Shown in pieces: positions 24,803-35,089 of a DNA stretch of 64,000 bases. Origin of the DNA: Limnohabitans sp. DM1 (GTDB lineage: Bacteria; Pseudomonadota; Gammaproteobacteria; Burkholderiales; Burkholderiaceae_C); NCBI RefSeq assembly GCF_001269385.1, contig NZ_CXOO01000062.1:1-64000 (forward strand), read 5' to 3'. Position 1 is the first letter of the stretch; every line of letters starts with the position of its first letter. Below the pieces are notes generated by a model, which saw nothing but the letters and a program-made list of their open reading frames with translations, made no database searches and was not told the DNA's origin. The position numbers were made by a program, and so were the translations under genes.

Positions 24803-25426
24803 ATGAACCACAACGCACCCGGCATCACCGGCCTCATCCTCGCAGGCGGGCGCGGTTCGCGCATGGGCGGCATCGACAAAGGCCTGCAAAACTTTCGTGG
24901 CTTGCCCTTGGCCCTGCAAACCCTGATGCGACTGCAAGTGCAAAGCATGCCGCTGCAAGAAGTGCTGATCAACGCCAACCGCAACCTCTCGGCCTACGAA
25001 TCCTTGGGCGTGCCGGTCTGGCCCGACAGCATCGACGGCTTTGCCGGGCCGCTGGCAGGCTTCCTTACCGGACTGGAGCGCTGCGAAACCCCGCTCTTGC
25101 TCACCGTGCCTTGCGACACGCCTTTGTTTCCGCTCGATCTGGTGGAGCGCTTGGTCCAAGCCATGGACACGCAAGACGCCGACATGGCCATGGCCGCCGC
25201 GCCCGAGCTTGACGGCGCGGTGCGCCCACAGCCCGTGTTTTGCCTGCTCAAAATCGATCTGCTCGAAAGCCTGGTCAAGTTCACCCAAGGCGGTGGCCGC
25301 AAAATCGACGCCTGGACCAGCCAGCACCGCTGCGCCATCGTCCCCTTTGACCTGCCCGGCGACAACCCGCAAGCCTTTGCCAACGCCAACACGTTGGCCG
25401 AGCTGCAGCAACTCGAAGCCCTCTGA
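24803..25426 (+). CDS. mobA: Molybdenum cofactor guanylyltransferase
   Basis: The product is 207 residues, five bases after moaA. GLILAGGRGSRMGGIDKGLQ is the nucleotide-binding signature, with VWPDSIDGFAGPLAGFLTGLE and LLLTVPCDTPLFPLDLVERL following. MobA transfers GMP to molybdopterin to make the dinucleotide cofactor of DMSO-reductase family enzymes, so the cell should make enzymes of that type such as nitrate or formate enzymes; none lies in this window. Confidence 0.93.
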   Translation: MNHNAPGITGLILAGGRGSRMGGIDKGLQNFRGLPLALQTLMRLQVQSMPLQEVLINANRNLSAYESLGVPVWPDSIDGFAGPLAGFLTGLERCETPLLLTVPCDTPLFPLDLVERLVQAMDTQDADMAMAAAPELDGAVRPQPVFCLLKIDLLESLVKFTQGGGRKIDAWTSQHRCAIVPFDLPGDNPQAFANANTLAELQQLEAL

Positions 25427-25457
25427 ATTCCTTGGCCATGCCCTGGCCGTGCAGACC

Positions 25458-26780
<1,323 letters not shown>

Positions 26781-26797
26781 ACCCGGGAGCCAGGCAC

Positions 26798-26833
26798 GCA
26801 TGAAAAAAGCGGCCTTGGCCGCTTTTTTCATGC
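26798..26833. terminator. Bidirectional terminator between moeA and the RND operon
   Basis: A perfect 17-bp stem GCATGAAAAAAGCGGCC / GGCCGCTTTTTTCATGC with a minimal loop has A6/T6 tracts in the stem, working in both directions for the convergent units. Confidence 0.92.
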
Positions 26834-26868
26834 CTCTGGCGCTGCACACCGCGTGCAGCGTCTGGCGG

Positions 26869-29800
26869 TCAGTGCACCGCCGACTCGGGCGGTGCCTCAT
26901 GCGCCACCGCCTTGTTCGGCCCTGGCACCGATCGGCGAGCCAGCAACGAGTACATGGTAGGCACGACGAAAACAGCCAGCACCGTGCCCAAGCTCATGCC
27001 ACCCACAATCACCCAGCCGATTTGCGTGCGGCTCTCAGCGCCCGCACCCGTGGCCAGGGCCAGAGGGACAGCGCCCAGCACCATGGCCCCGGTGGTCATC
27101 AAGATCGGGCGCAGGCGCTGTGCAGAAGCCTTGATCAGCGCCTCTTGCATGGCCATGCCCTGCTCGCGCAACTGGTTGGTGAATTCGACAATCAGAATGC
27201 CGTGCTTGGTGATCAAGCCCACCAAGGTGATCAGTCCAATTTGCGAATACACGTTGAGCGATCCGCCCGTGAACTTGAGCGCCAAGAGCGCCCCGATCAT
27301 GGACAGCGGCACCGACAGCATGATCACAAAGGGGTCGATGAAGCTCTCAAACTGGGCGGACAACACCAAAAAGATGAACAGCAGCGCCAGCACAAAGACA
27401 AGCACCAAAGCCCCCTGCGAGCTTTTGAACTCCCGCGAGGTGCCGTTGAGTTCGGTGGTGTAGCCAGGCTTGAGCACCTTGGCCGCCGTTTCATCCATGA
27501 ATTGGATGGCTTGACCCAATGAGTAATCGGGGGCCAGGTTGGCGGTAATGGACACCGAGCGGCGCTGACCAAAGTGGTTCAACTCGCGCGGTGACACGCT
27601 CTCGCGCACTTTCACCAGACTCGACAAGGGAATCATGGTGTCGTTGCGGCCACGCACCTGGATCACGTCGATGTCGTCGGGCGTGTTGCGGGCCGAAGGC
27701 AGGGTTTGCACAATCACGTCGTACTGCTCGGCATCGCGTTTGTAGCGTGTCACCACCCGGCCGCCCAACATGGTCTCGATGGTGCGGGCCACCACATCGA
27801 TGCTCACGCCAAGTTCGGCGGCTTTCACACGATCGACCTCGATGCGCAGCTCGGGTTTGTTCAAGCGCAGGTCCACATCGGGCTGCAAAATGCCCGGATT
27901 TTTAGCCACCTCGTCCATCATTTGGCGAGCCACCGCGCTCAGGTTTTGGTAGCTGTCCGAGGTCTGGATCACGAAGTTCAAAGGCCGCTCACGGAAACCC
28001 TGACCCAGCGATGGTGGGGTGATCGGGAAGGCATTGACACCGGACAAGGCACCGAATTTCGGCCCCATTTCCCGGGCGATTTCCAGTGTGGTGCGCTGGC
28101 GCTCGTCCCAGTCAACGGCCCGGTAAATCACCGAGCCCTGACCCACCGTGGGGTTGCCCATGCTGGCAAAAATACGGTCGAATTCAGGATAGGCTTGACC
28201 AATTTTTTCCAGCGCACGCGCGTAGCGGTCGGTGAACTCCAGGGTCGAGCCATCGGGCGCGTTGATGGTTGCCAAGATCGTGCCCCGGTCCTCCAGCGGC
28301 GCGAGCTCTTGCTTCATGGTGGGGTAGATGTAGGCAATGCCCGCACCACAAGCCAACATGACCAGCAGCACCACCCAGCGGGCACGGGTCAAGATCAAGC
28401 GCAACAGGTTTTCATAGCCGTTTGACAAAGCCGTCAACCAGCGCTCCATGCTGCAGTCAAACCAACTGGGGTTCGGGTTGTGGCGCAGCAGTTTGCTGCT
28501 GAGCATGGGTGCCAAGGTCAAGGCCACAAAACCAGAGACGATCACCGGACCGGCCAGCGCCAGCGCAAATTCGCCAAACAACTTGCCAGTTCGCCCGGGC
28601 GTAAAAGCCAGGGGCGCGAAAACGGCCGCCAGCGTCATGGTCATAGCGATGACCGCAAAACTGATCTCGCGAACACCCTTGATGGCCGCAGAAAACGGGT
28701 CCAGCCCCTCTTCGATGTGCCGGTAAATGTTCTCCAGCACCACGATCGCATCGTCCACCACCAAACCAATGGCCAGCACCAGCGCCAGCAGGGTCAGGGT
28801 ATTGATGGTGAAACCCGCCAAGGCCATCATGGCGAACGCGCCAATCAAGCTGACGGGGATGGTGATGATCGGGATGATGGACGCACGCACGGTGCGCAAA
28901 AAGACAAAAATCACCAAGGCCACCAGCACCACGGCTTCGACGATCGTGCTGAACACGCTCTTGATGGAGCGGTCAATGAACACCGAGTTGTCGTTGGCGA
29001 TGTCGATGGTGATGTCCTCCGGCAAATCGGCCTTCAGGCGGGGGATCATCTCCCGCACCCCAGCCGACAAGTCCAGCGGGTTGGCCGTGGCCTGGCGGAT
29101 CACGCCAGCCGAGATGGCCGATTGGCCGTTCAGGCGCACCAAGCTGCGGTCGTTGGCCGCGCCTTCCCGGATTTGCGCCACATCGCGCAACTTGACCGGA
29201 AAGCCATTGACACTGCGGATCACGATCTCGCCAAACTGACCAGGGCGGTTCAGATCGGTTTGAGAAGACACGCTGAATTCGCGGTTGGTCGACTCGATGC
29301 GCCCGGCCGGCAGCTCCAGGTTGTTGCGGCGAATGGCGTCTTCCACGTCTTGCGGCGTGAGCTTGTAAGAAGACAAGCGGGCGTGGTCGAGCGACACCAG
29401 CATGGCGTATTTGCGCTCACCAAAAATGCGCACATCGGCCACACCGGTCACAGTTTGCAGGCGCGGCTTGACCACGCGGTTGACCAAATCGTTGATCTGC
29501 AAGGCGTTGAGTGTGTCGCTGGAAAAAGCCAGCCAGATCACCGGAAAGGCATCGGCTTCGACCTTGGCGATCACAGGCTCTTCAATCGTCTGCGGCAAAC
29601 GGTTGCGCACACGCGACGTGCGGTCACGCACCTCGGCAGCGGCGGTGTCGGCGTCCTTTTCAAGGCGAAAGCGCACCGTGATTTGCGACTGCTCGGCGCG
29701 GCTGATGGAGGTGATGACATCCACCGCATCGATGCCCGCGATAGAGTCTTCCAGCGGCTTGGTGACCTGCGACTCGATCACCTCGGCCGACGCCCCCACG

Positions 29801-29952
29801 TAGCGGGTGGTCACGGTGACGGTGGGCTCATCGATCTTGGGGTATTCGCGCAGCGACAGGCTCTTGAAGCTGACTGCACCGATGAGCACGATCAACAAGG
29901 ACATGACCACGGCTAACACGGGCCGCCGGATGGAGACTTCAGCGAGCTGCAT
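26869..29952 (-). CDS. RND multidrug efflux transporter, permease subunit (HAE-1 type)
   Basis: The permease of 1027 residues opens MQLAEVSIRRPVLAVVMSLL and has the two-repeat RND layout of 12 membrane helices and two large periplasmic loops. The proton-relay motif is seen in ALVLAIGLVVDDAIVVLENIYRHIEEG and the second repeat in GLITLVGLITKHGILIVEFTNQL. ARKYV..., REYPKIDEPTVTVTTRYVGAS is the porter-domain start. Substrates cannot be inferred. The start overlaps the end of the adaptor gene by 14 bases. No outer-membrane channel gene follows, so it may use a TolC-like protein encoded elsewhere. Confidence 0.94.
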   Translation of the reverse strand: MQLAEVSIRRPVLAVVMSLLIVLIGAVSFKSLSLREYPKIDEPTVTVTTRYVGASAEVIESQVTKPLEDSIAGIDAVDVITSISRAEQSQITVRFRLEKDADTAAAEVRDRTSRVRNRLPQTIEEPVIAKVEADAFPVIWLAFSSDTLNALQINDLVNRVVKPRLQTVTGVADVRIFGERKYAMLVSLDHARLSSYKLTPQDVEDAIRRNNLELPAGRIESTNREFSVSSQTDLNRPGQFGEIVIRSVNGFPVKLRDVAQIREGAANDRSLVRLNGQSAISAGVIRQATANPLDLSAGVREMIPRLKADLPEDITIDIANDNSVFIDRSIKSVFSTIVEAVVLVALVIFVFLRTVRASIIPIITIPVSLIGAFAMMALAGFTINTLTLLALVLAIGLVVDDAIVVLENIYRHIEEGLDPFSAAIKGVREISFAVIAMTMTLAAVFAPLAFTPGRTGKLFGEFALALAGPVIVSGFVALTLAPMLSSKLLRHNPNPSWFDCSMERWLTALSNGYENLLRLILTRARWVVLLVMLACGAGIAYIYPTMKQELAPLEDRGTILATINAPDGSTLEFTDRYARALEKIGQAYPEFDRIFASMGNPTVGQGSVIYRAVDWDERQRTTLEIAREMGPKFGALSGVNAFPITPPSLGQGFRERPLNFVIQTSDSYQNLSAVARQMMDEVAKNPGILQPDVDLRLNKPELRIEVDRVKAAELGVSIDVVARTIETMLGGRVVTRYKRDAEQYDVIVQTLPSARNTPDDIDVIQVRGRNDTMIPLSSLVKVRESVSPRELNHFGQRRSVSITANLAPDYSLGQAIQFMDETAAKVLKPGYTTELNGTSREFKSSQGALVLVFVLALLFIFLVLSAQFESFIDPFVIMLSVPLSMIGALLALKFTGGSLNVYSQIGLITLVGLITKHGILIVEFTNQLREQGMAMQEALIKASAQRLRPILMTTGAMVLGAVPLALATGAGAESRTQIGWVIVGGMSLGTVLAVFVVPTMYSLLARRSVPGPNKAVAHEAPPESAVH

Positions 29953-31333
29953 CGGCGCCCCTCAGGCATGGATTAGGGCCAGAAAGGACCAGGTTTCGGG
30001 CGGCGGACTGTCCCGGCTTAGCCGCAGCAGCCGGTCCGGAGCCTTGCGAAGCCGGGGCGGGTGCACCCGTTGGTGCCGCGCCGGAAGCCGGTGCCCCAGT
30101 AGCCCCCCCTGCAGCGGGCGATGCCGCGCTGTTTGCACCACTCGGCGCATTGCCAGCGGCAGGGGCAGCACCCGCTGCCCCGGAAGGCCCGGCACCGGCA
30201 CCGGCAGCCACTTTAGCGCCTGAGGGCTGCGACAAGTCCACCACGCGCACGGCCGTAGCGTCTTTTTGCAATCGCTGGTGACCCGCCGTGACCACGGTGT
30301 CGCCTGCGGCCAGCCCTTCCAAAATCTCGACCTTACCCGGCTGGCGCAAACCCACTTTCACCGCCACGCGCTGGGAGACCAGCGTGTCAGGCTTTTCACC
30401 CGCCACCACCTTGACCACAAAGCTGCGCCCACCCTGAGGAATGATGGCCTCCTCGGGAATGACCAAGGCGTTCTCACGCGAGCCAAACACCGCATTGACC
30501 CGCGCAAACATGCCGGGGCGCAATGACTGTTGGCGGTTGTCGATGCAGCCGCGCACCCCGACCGACCGGCCATTGGCCTCAATCAAGGGGTCCACCGCCT
30601 GCACGATGGCCGTGAAGGGCAGACCGGGCAAAGCATCCACCGTCAACAGGGCTTTTTGGCCGGCACGAATCTTGGCCTGAAAGCGCTCGGGCAAGCGGAA
30701 ATCCAGCAGCACCGCGTCCAAGTCTTCGATGTTGACCATGTCCGCGCCGTCTTTCAGGTAATCGCCCACATTGAATTGCTTGAGGCCAGTGATGCCGTCA
30801 AACGGCGCCAGCACCTTCAAGCGCTGCAAGCTGGCATCGGCCAAGGACAGCTTGGCGCGTGCAACCTCCAGCGCCGCCCCGCTTTCATCGAGCGATCGCT
30901 TGCTGATGAAGTTTTGCCCCACCAGCTCTTGGTTGCGTTTATGGTTGGACTCGGCAATCGACAGCTCGGCCCGGGCTTGCAACACCTGTGCCTGCTGCAG
31001 TTGGTCTTCAAACTGCACCAGGACCTGGCCCTTGCGCACGCGTTGTCCATCGTTGAAAAAAATCTGCTTGACCCGACCGGCCACTTCGGGACGCAGCACC
31101 ACGCCCTGACGGGAGCGCAAACTGCCCACCGCTTGGGTTTCGTCGACCAAGGTGATGCTTTCCACCTTGGCCACTTCCACAGCGGGCGCCTTGGTGCCTG
31201 CAGCGGCGGGTGTTGTTGTTGTTGCAGAAGACGGTGTCGTTGTGGGCGGCTGACGCTGCGCCCACCAAGCCACACCGGACACGACGCCCACCCCGATCAA
31301 GGCCATCAGGGTATATTTTTTGTTGTAAGCCAT
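29939..31333 (-). CDS. RND efflux periplasmic adaptor (membrane fusion protein)
   Basis: The product of 464 residues from ATG 31333 (MAYNKKYTLMALIGVGVVSGV) has an N-terminal membrane anchor, then barrel and lipoyl blocks (VGSLRSRQGVVLRPEVAGRVKQIFFNDGQRVRKGQVLVQFED), a coiled-coil hairpin (residues about 115-165) and LKVLAPFDGITGLKQFNVGDYL. The last ~95 residues are an unusual Ala/Gly/Pro/Ser-rich tail running into the start of the permease gene; adaptors normally end soon after the VRVVDL region. Upstream gene of the two-gene pump. Confidence 0.9.
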   Translation of the reverse strand: MAYNKKYTLMALIGVGVVSGVAWWAQRQPPTTTPSSATTTTPAAAGTKAPAVEVAKVESITLVDETQAVGSLRSRQGVVLRPEVAGRVKQIFFNDGQRVRKGQVLVQFEDQLQQAQVLQARAELSIAESNHKRNQELVGQNFISKRSLDESGAALEVARAKLSLADASLQRLKVLAPFDGITGLKQFNVGDYLKDGADMVNIEDLDAVLLDFRLPERFQAKIRAGQKALLTVDALPGLPFTAIVQAVDPLIEANGRSVGVRGCIDNRQQSLRPGMFARVNAVFGSRENALVIPEEAIIPQGGRSFVVKVVAGEKPDTLVSQRVAVKVGLRQPGKVEILEGLAAGDTVVTAGHQRLQKDATAVRVVDLSQPSGAKVAAGAGAGPSGAAGAAPAAGNAPSGANSAASPAAGGATGAPASGAAPTGAPAPASQGSGPAAAAKPGQSAARNLVLSGPNPCLRGADAAR

Positions 31334-31476
31334 TAAAGAAGTCCCGACACAATCAAAACGCAAACAGTTTTGCAATGTAACAGTCTTGTGGGTGCTTCCA
31401 CATGGGGAAAACTGCCATCTATGGCCTGGCGACAACGGCAATCAGTCAACTTTACAGTGCGTTGAGATTCAGCCCA

Positions 31477-31926
31477 TCAACGCCTCAGGACCTGTTCTAC
31501 GCCTTGATTGGCCAACGCATCAGCACGCTCATTGCCCGGATCACCGGCATGCCCCTTGACCCACCGCCAGTCGATTTGGTGTCCCGAAGTGGACACCACA
31601 GCGTCCAATTTTTGCCACAAGTCGGCGTTTTTGACCGGCTGCTTGGCAGCGGTGCGCCAGCCCCGGGCTTTCCAGCCGTGAATCCACTCGGTGATGCCTT
31701 TGCGCACATATTCGCTGTCCAGATACAGGGTAACCTGACAGGGACGCTTGAGCGCCGACAGGCCTTCAATGACAGCGGTCATCTCCATGCGGTTGTTGGT
31801 GGTGCCCAGCTCGCCGCCAAAAAGTTCGTGCACATGCTTGCCCGACTGCAGGCGAACGCCCCAGCCGCCGGGTCCGGGGTTGCCTTTGCAAGCCCCATCG
31901 GTATGGATTTCAACGTGGTTCAACAT
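31477..31926 (-). CDS. rnhA: Ribonuclease HI
   Basis: The 149-residue enzyme degrades RNA in RNA-DNA hybrids. Catalytic residues are Asp10 (IHTDGACKGNPGPGGWG), Glu48 (NNRMEMTAVIEGL), Asp70 (TLYLDSEYVRKGI) and the final Asp in HAGDPGNERADALAN. The length is typical. ATG 31926 overlaps the stop of the upstream methyltransferase gene by seven bases, a common gene pair in Burkholderiales. Confidence 0.96.
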   Translation of the reverse strand: MLNHVEIHTDGACKGNPGPGGWGVRLQSGKHVHELFGGELGTTNNRMEMTAVIEGLSALKRPCQVTLYLDSEYVRKGITEWIHGWKARGWRTAAKQPVKNADLWQKLDAVVSTSGHQIDWRWVKGHAGDPGNERADALANQGVEQVLRR

Positions 31927-32738
31927 GTGTCTTTCGAGGCCGTCTGTCGTCCAATGGAAGTGTCTGACCGGGCCACGGGCACGGTCGCTGCAGCGGGCGA
32001 TCGTACCGTGCGCCAACGCCTGCCATTGAGCAAGAGTCCGCCGGGCACCCTTTTGGTAGCCAAGAGCAGATAGACCCCGCCCAAAATCGGACACCAGCGC
32101 TGCCCCATGGCATCCATCCAGTCCAGGCGCTGCATCCAGCGCTCACTGCCCAAAGCGGGCGTCCAGCCGCCAAATCGGCTGACATGCACCTCAAACCCCA
32201 GCAAACGCAACCAATCGCGCAACCGCCGATAGCCCAGCAACGAGGTCAAGGCCGGCTCAGCCGGATGGCGCCTGCGTTCGCTGTGCGCTTGCTGCCACCC
32301 CCAAGCACTCAGTGGATTGATTCCGGTGATGAGCAGTTGGCCTTCAGGAATCAAGACCCGCGCTACTTCTCGCAAACAGGCATGGGGGTCCATGGAACGC
32401 TCCAGGGTGTGGGGCAAGACCACCAAGTCCAGGCTGTCTGCAGGCCAGGGCCAGGCACGGCTGTCCAGCCCCAAATCGGGGACAATGCCAGCCTGGCGCC
32501 ACAACAAGGGGGCCGATTCGAATTCGGGTTGCGCCACCCAACGGTGGGGCATGCGGTTGGTGCGCAAAGCCTGCAGATCGGGCCAGCCCAATTGCACGGC
32601 ATGGTAGCCAAACACATCGGCCAGCAATTCATCGGCCTGTTGTTGCTCCCAGGCCAGCAAGCGTGAGGCCACTGGCTGGCCCAAACCGGCCAGCCAATCT
32701 GCTGATGAATGCTTACTTTCTATAATCTGATGCTCCAT
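31920..32738 (-). CDS. Class I SAM-dependent methyltransferase
   Basis: The product of 272 residues begins MEHQIIESKHSSADWLAGLG if started at 32738. A degenerate motif I region lies near AGIVPDLGLDSRAWPWPADSLDLVVLPHTLERSMDPHACLREVARVLIPEGQLLITGINPLSAWG, the methyltransferase type 11 pattern. The glycine-rich GxGxG loop is not evident, so SAM binding may be atypical. Its start codon shares the palindrome CATG with the gloB start on the other strand. A longer start at 32771 is possible but would lie inside gloB. Substrate unknown. Confidence 0.78.
   Translation of the reverse strand: MEHQIIESKHSSADWLAGLGQPVASRLLAWEQQQADELLADVFGYHAVQLGWPDLQALRTNRMPHRWVAQPEFESAPLLWRQAGIVPDLGLDSRAWPWPADSLDLVVLPHTLERSMDPHACLREVARVLIPEGQLLITGINPLSAWGWQQAHSERRRHPAEPALTSLLGYRRLRDWLRLLGFEVHVSRFGGWTPALGSERWMQRLDWMDAMGQRWCPILGGVYLLLATKRVPGGLLLNGRRWRTVRSPAAATVPVARSDTSIGRQTASKDTC
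32721..32726 (+). promoter_or_regulatory. Perfect TATAAT box ten bases before gloB
   Basis: TATAAT at this position would place the transcript start within about four bases of the gloB ATG at 32737, implying a nearly leaderless mRNA. No good -35 hexamer is seen 17 bases upstream. The box lies inside the first codons of the divergent methyltransferase gene. Confidence 0.45.
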
Positions 32739-33510
32739 GAAACTCATTGCCTTGCCCGCGTTCTCAGACAACTACATCTGGTTGCTGCACGATGACCACC
32801 ATGCCCTGGTGGTCGATCCCGGGGAGGGTGCGCCAGTGCGGCAGTGGTTGCAACAACACCCCCATGTGCAGTTGGACACGATTCTAGTCACGCACCACCA
32901 CGCCGATCACACGGGCGGCGTGGCCGACCTGGTCTCGGCCACCCAGGCCCGAGTGTTGGCCCCGGCCATGGAGCCCTTGCCCCTGGCAAGCACCGGCGTT
33001 CAAGAAGGCGATCTCATCGACTGGCACGGCCTGAACCTGAAAGTTCTGGATGTTCCCGGGCACACGGCCGGTCATGTGGCTTTTTGGGGCCAACCGGCAG
33101 GGCAAGACCCTGTCCTTTTTTGTGGCGACACCTTGTTTTCTGGGGGATGCGGGCGGCTTTTTGAGGGCACGCCTGCACAGATGCTCGACTCATTGGACCG
33201 CTTGGCGGCCCTGCCCGGCGACACCCGGGTGTGCTGCGCCCACGAATACACATTGTCCAACCTGAAATTTGCCCTGGCGGTCGATCCGGACAACACCGCT
33301 TTGCAAGCCTACGCCCGGTCCTGTCATGCCCTGCGTGACCAAGGCCTGCCCACCCTGCCCGTGGCGCTGTCCACCGAGCAGGCCATCAACCCCTTTTTGC
33401 GCAGCCGCAGCCCCAGTGTTGCTACAGCGGTCAAAAACCGCGATGCACAGGCGCTGGATGACATCGCCACTTTTGCCGCACTGCGTGCCTGGAAGAACGA
33501 ATTCCGATGA
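32737..33510 (+). CDS. gloB: Hydroxyacylglutathione hydrolase (glyoxalase II)
   Basis: The 257-residue metallo-beta-lactamase-fold enzyme hydrolyses S-lactoylglutathione in methylglyoxal detoxification. THHHADHTGG (His53, His55, Asp57, His58) binds the metals; DVPGHTAGHVAF, LFCGDTLFSGGCGRLFEGTPAQML and CAHEYTLSNLKFA are diagnostic. Length is normal. Its stop overlaps the mltD start (ATGA). Confidence 0.96.
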   Translation: MKLIALPAFSDNYIWLLHDDHHALVVDPGEGAPVRQWLQQHPHVQLDTILVTHHHADHTGGVADLVSATQARVLAPAMEPLPLASTGVQEGDLIDWHGLNLKVLDVPGHTAGHVAFWGQPAGQDPVLFCGDTLFSGGCGRLFEGTPAQMLDSLDRLAALPGDTRVCCAHEYTLSNLKFALAVDPDNTALQAYARSCHALRDQGLPTLPVALSTEQAINPFLRSRSPSVATAVKNRDAQALDDIATFAALRAWKNEFR

Positions 33511-35048
33511 TCTCTCGCTTGTCTACTCGCGTATGCAGCACAGTGGGCAGGCCACTGCTGATGGGACTGGGGCTGTGCCTGACACTGTGGCTGGCCGGTT
33601 GCGCCACCCCCGCCGGCGTGCCTGCTGCGCCAACGGCCACAGTAGCCATTGCAAACTCGCCAGCAGTAACACCGATTGAGACACCAGTTGCGCTCGATCC
33701 AGTCGCTACCGAGCGGCCCGTGTTACTCAAGCCTCAAAGCAGCCTGGGCTTGACACCATCCATGGATGTTTGGGAGCGAATTCGGCGTGGCTTTGCCATG
33801 CCCGACCTGGACAATGAGCTGGTGCGCAACCGCGAGCAGTGGTATGCCAGCCGACCGGACTACATGCTACGCATGACCGAGCGCTCACGCCCTTATTTGT
33901 TTCACATCGTCGAGGAGCTGGAGCGGCGCAAAATGCCCACCGAGTTGGCTCTTTTGCCGTTCATCGAATCGGCCTTCAATCCCCAGGCCGTCTCCAGCGC
34001 CAATGCGGCAGGCATGTGGCAGTTCATGCCGGCTACTGGCAAGTATTTCGACCTGAAACAAAACCTGTTCAGGGACGACCGACGCGACGTCCTCGAATCC
34101 ACCCGCGCGGCGCTCGACTACCTGCAAAAGCTCTACAACATGTTTGGCGACTGGCACCTGGCCCTTGCCGCCTACAACTGGGGCGAAGGCAGCGTGGGCC
34201 GCGCCCTGGCCCGCAACAAGTCGCTAGGCAAACCCTTGAACTACAGCGACTTGAACATGCCCAACGAGACACGCTTTTATGTGCCTAAACTTCAGGCCGT
34301 AAAAAACATCGTGGCACAGCCCGAAGCCTTCAACACGCAGCTGCCATTGATTCAAAACCACCCCTACTTCAAAAGCATACCCATCGAGAGGGACATTGAT
34401 GTGGCGGTGGCCGTCAAACTGGCCAATGTCAGCCTCGAAGACTTCAAGGCACTGAACCCGTCCATGAAGCGCCCCGTCATCCTGGCCGCTGGCACGCCGC
34501 AAATATTGCTGCCATGGGACAACGCCACTGTCTTTGAAAACAACCTGCAAGCCCACGCCAACTTGCCCTTGGCCACCTGGACCGCCTGGCAGGCCCCGCG
34601 CACCATGAAGCCCGAAGAAGTGGCGCAACAACTGAACATGCCCGTCGATCAGCTGCGCTCGGTCAATGGCATTCCGCCCAAGATGATGGTCAAGGCAGGC
34701 TCCACGCTGCTGGTGCACCGAAAAGGTCAACTTGACAACGATGTGACAGGGCACTTGGCGGACAACGGACATCTGTCTTTGGCGCCTGAAATCGTGCTCA
34801 AACGCATCTCTGTTAAAGCGCGCAAAGGAGATTCACTGGCCAGCCTGGCCGCAAGGCATGGCGCCACAGCCGCCAACATGGCCTCATGGAACAAGCTGAA
34901 AATCAACAGCCCCCTGTCTGCAGGCCAGGCACTGGACATCTTGGTGCCCTCTCAGGCACCCCGTCGTGTCACCAAAGCGCCCGGCAAATCTCCTCAGCGC
35001 CAGGCCGTTGCTGCGCAACATAAACCGCCCGTCAAAGCCAAACGCTGA
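33507..35048 (+). CDS. mltD: Membrane-bound lytic murein transglycosylase D
   Basis: The 513-residue lipoprotein cleaves peptidoglycan glycan strands. The signal ends in the lipobox LAGC (MGLGLCLTLWLAGCATPAG). The transglycosylase domain carries ELALLPFIESAFNPQAVSSANAAGMWQFMPATGKYF with catalytic Glu, and HLALAAYNWGEGSVGRAL. LysM-like repeats follow in the C-terminal part (around LNMPVDQLRSVNGI and ISVKARKGDSLASLAARHGATAANMASWNKL). Fewer or weaker LysM units than some homologues. A Lys/Arg-rich tail ends the protein. Confidence 0.94.
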   Translation: MISRLSTRVCSTVGRPLLMGLGLCLTLWLAGCATPAGVPAAPTATVAIANSPAVTPIETPVALDPVATERPVLLKPQSSLGLTPSMDVWERIRRGFAMPDLDNELVRNREQWYASRPDYMLRMTERSRPYLFHIVEELERRKMPTELALLPFIESAFNPQAVSSANAAGMWQFMPATGKYFDLKQNLFRDDRRDVLESTRAALDYLQKLYNMFGDWHLALAAYNWGEGSVGRALARNKSLGKPLNYSDLNMPNETRFYVPKLQAVKNIVAQPEAFNTQLPLIQNHPYFKSIPIERDIDVAVAVKLANVSLEDFKALNPSMKRPVILAAGTPQILLPWDNATVFENNLQAHANLPLATWTAWQAPRTMKPEEVAQQLNMPVDQLRSVNGIPPKMMVKAGSTLLVHRKGQLDNDVTGHLADNGHLSLAPEIVLKRISVKARKGDSLASLAARHGATAANMASWNKLKINSPLSAGQALDILVPSQAPRRVTKAPGKSPQRQAVAAQHKPPVKAKR

Positions 35049-35089
35049 AGCCCTTTGCAGCCTCCTAGGATGCATCGCTCTGGCACCAA

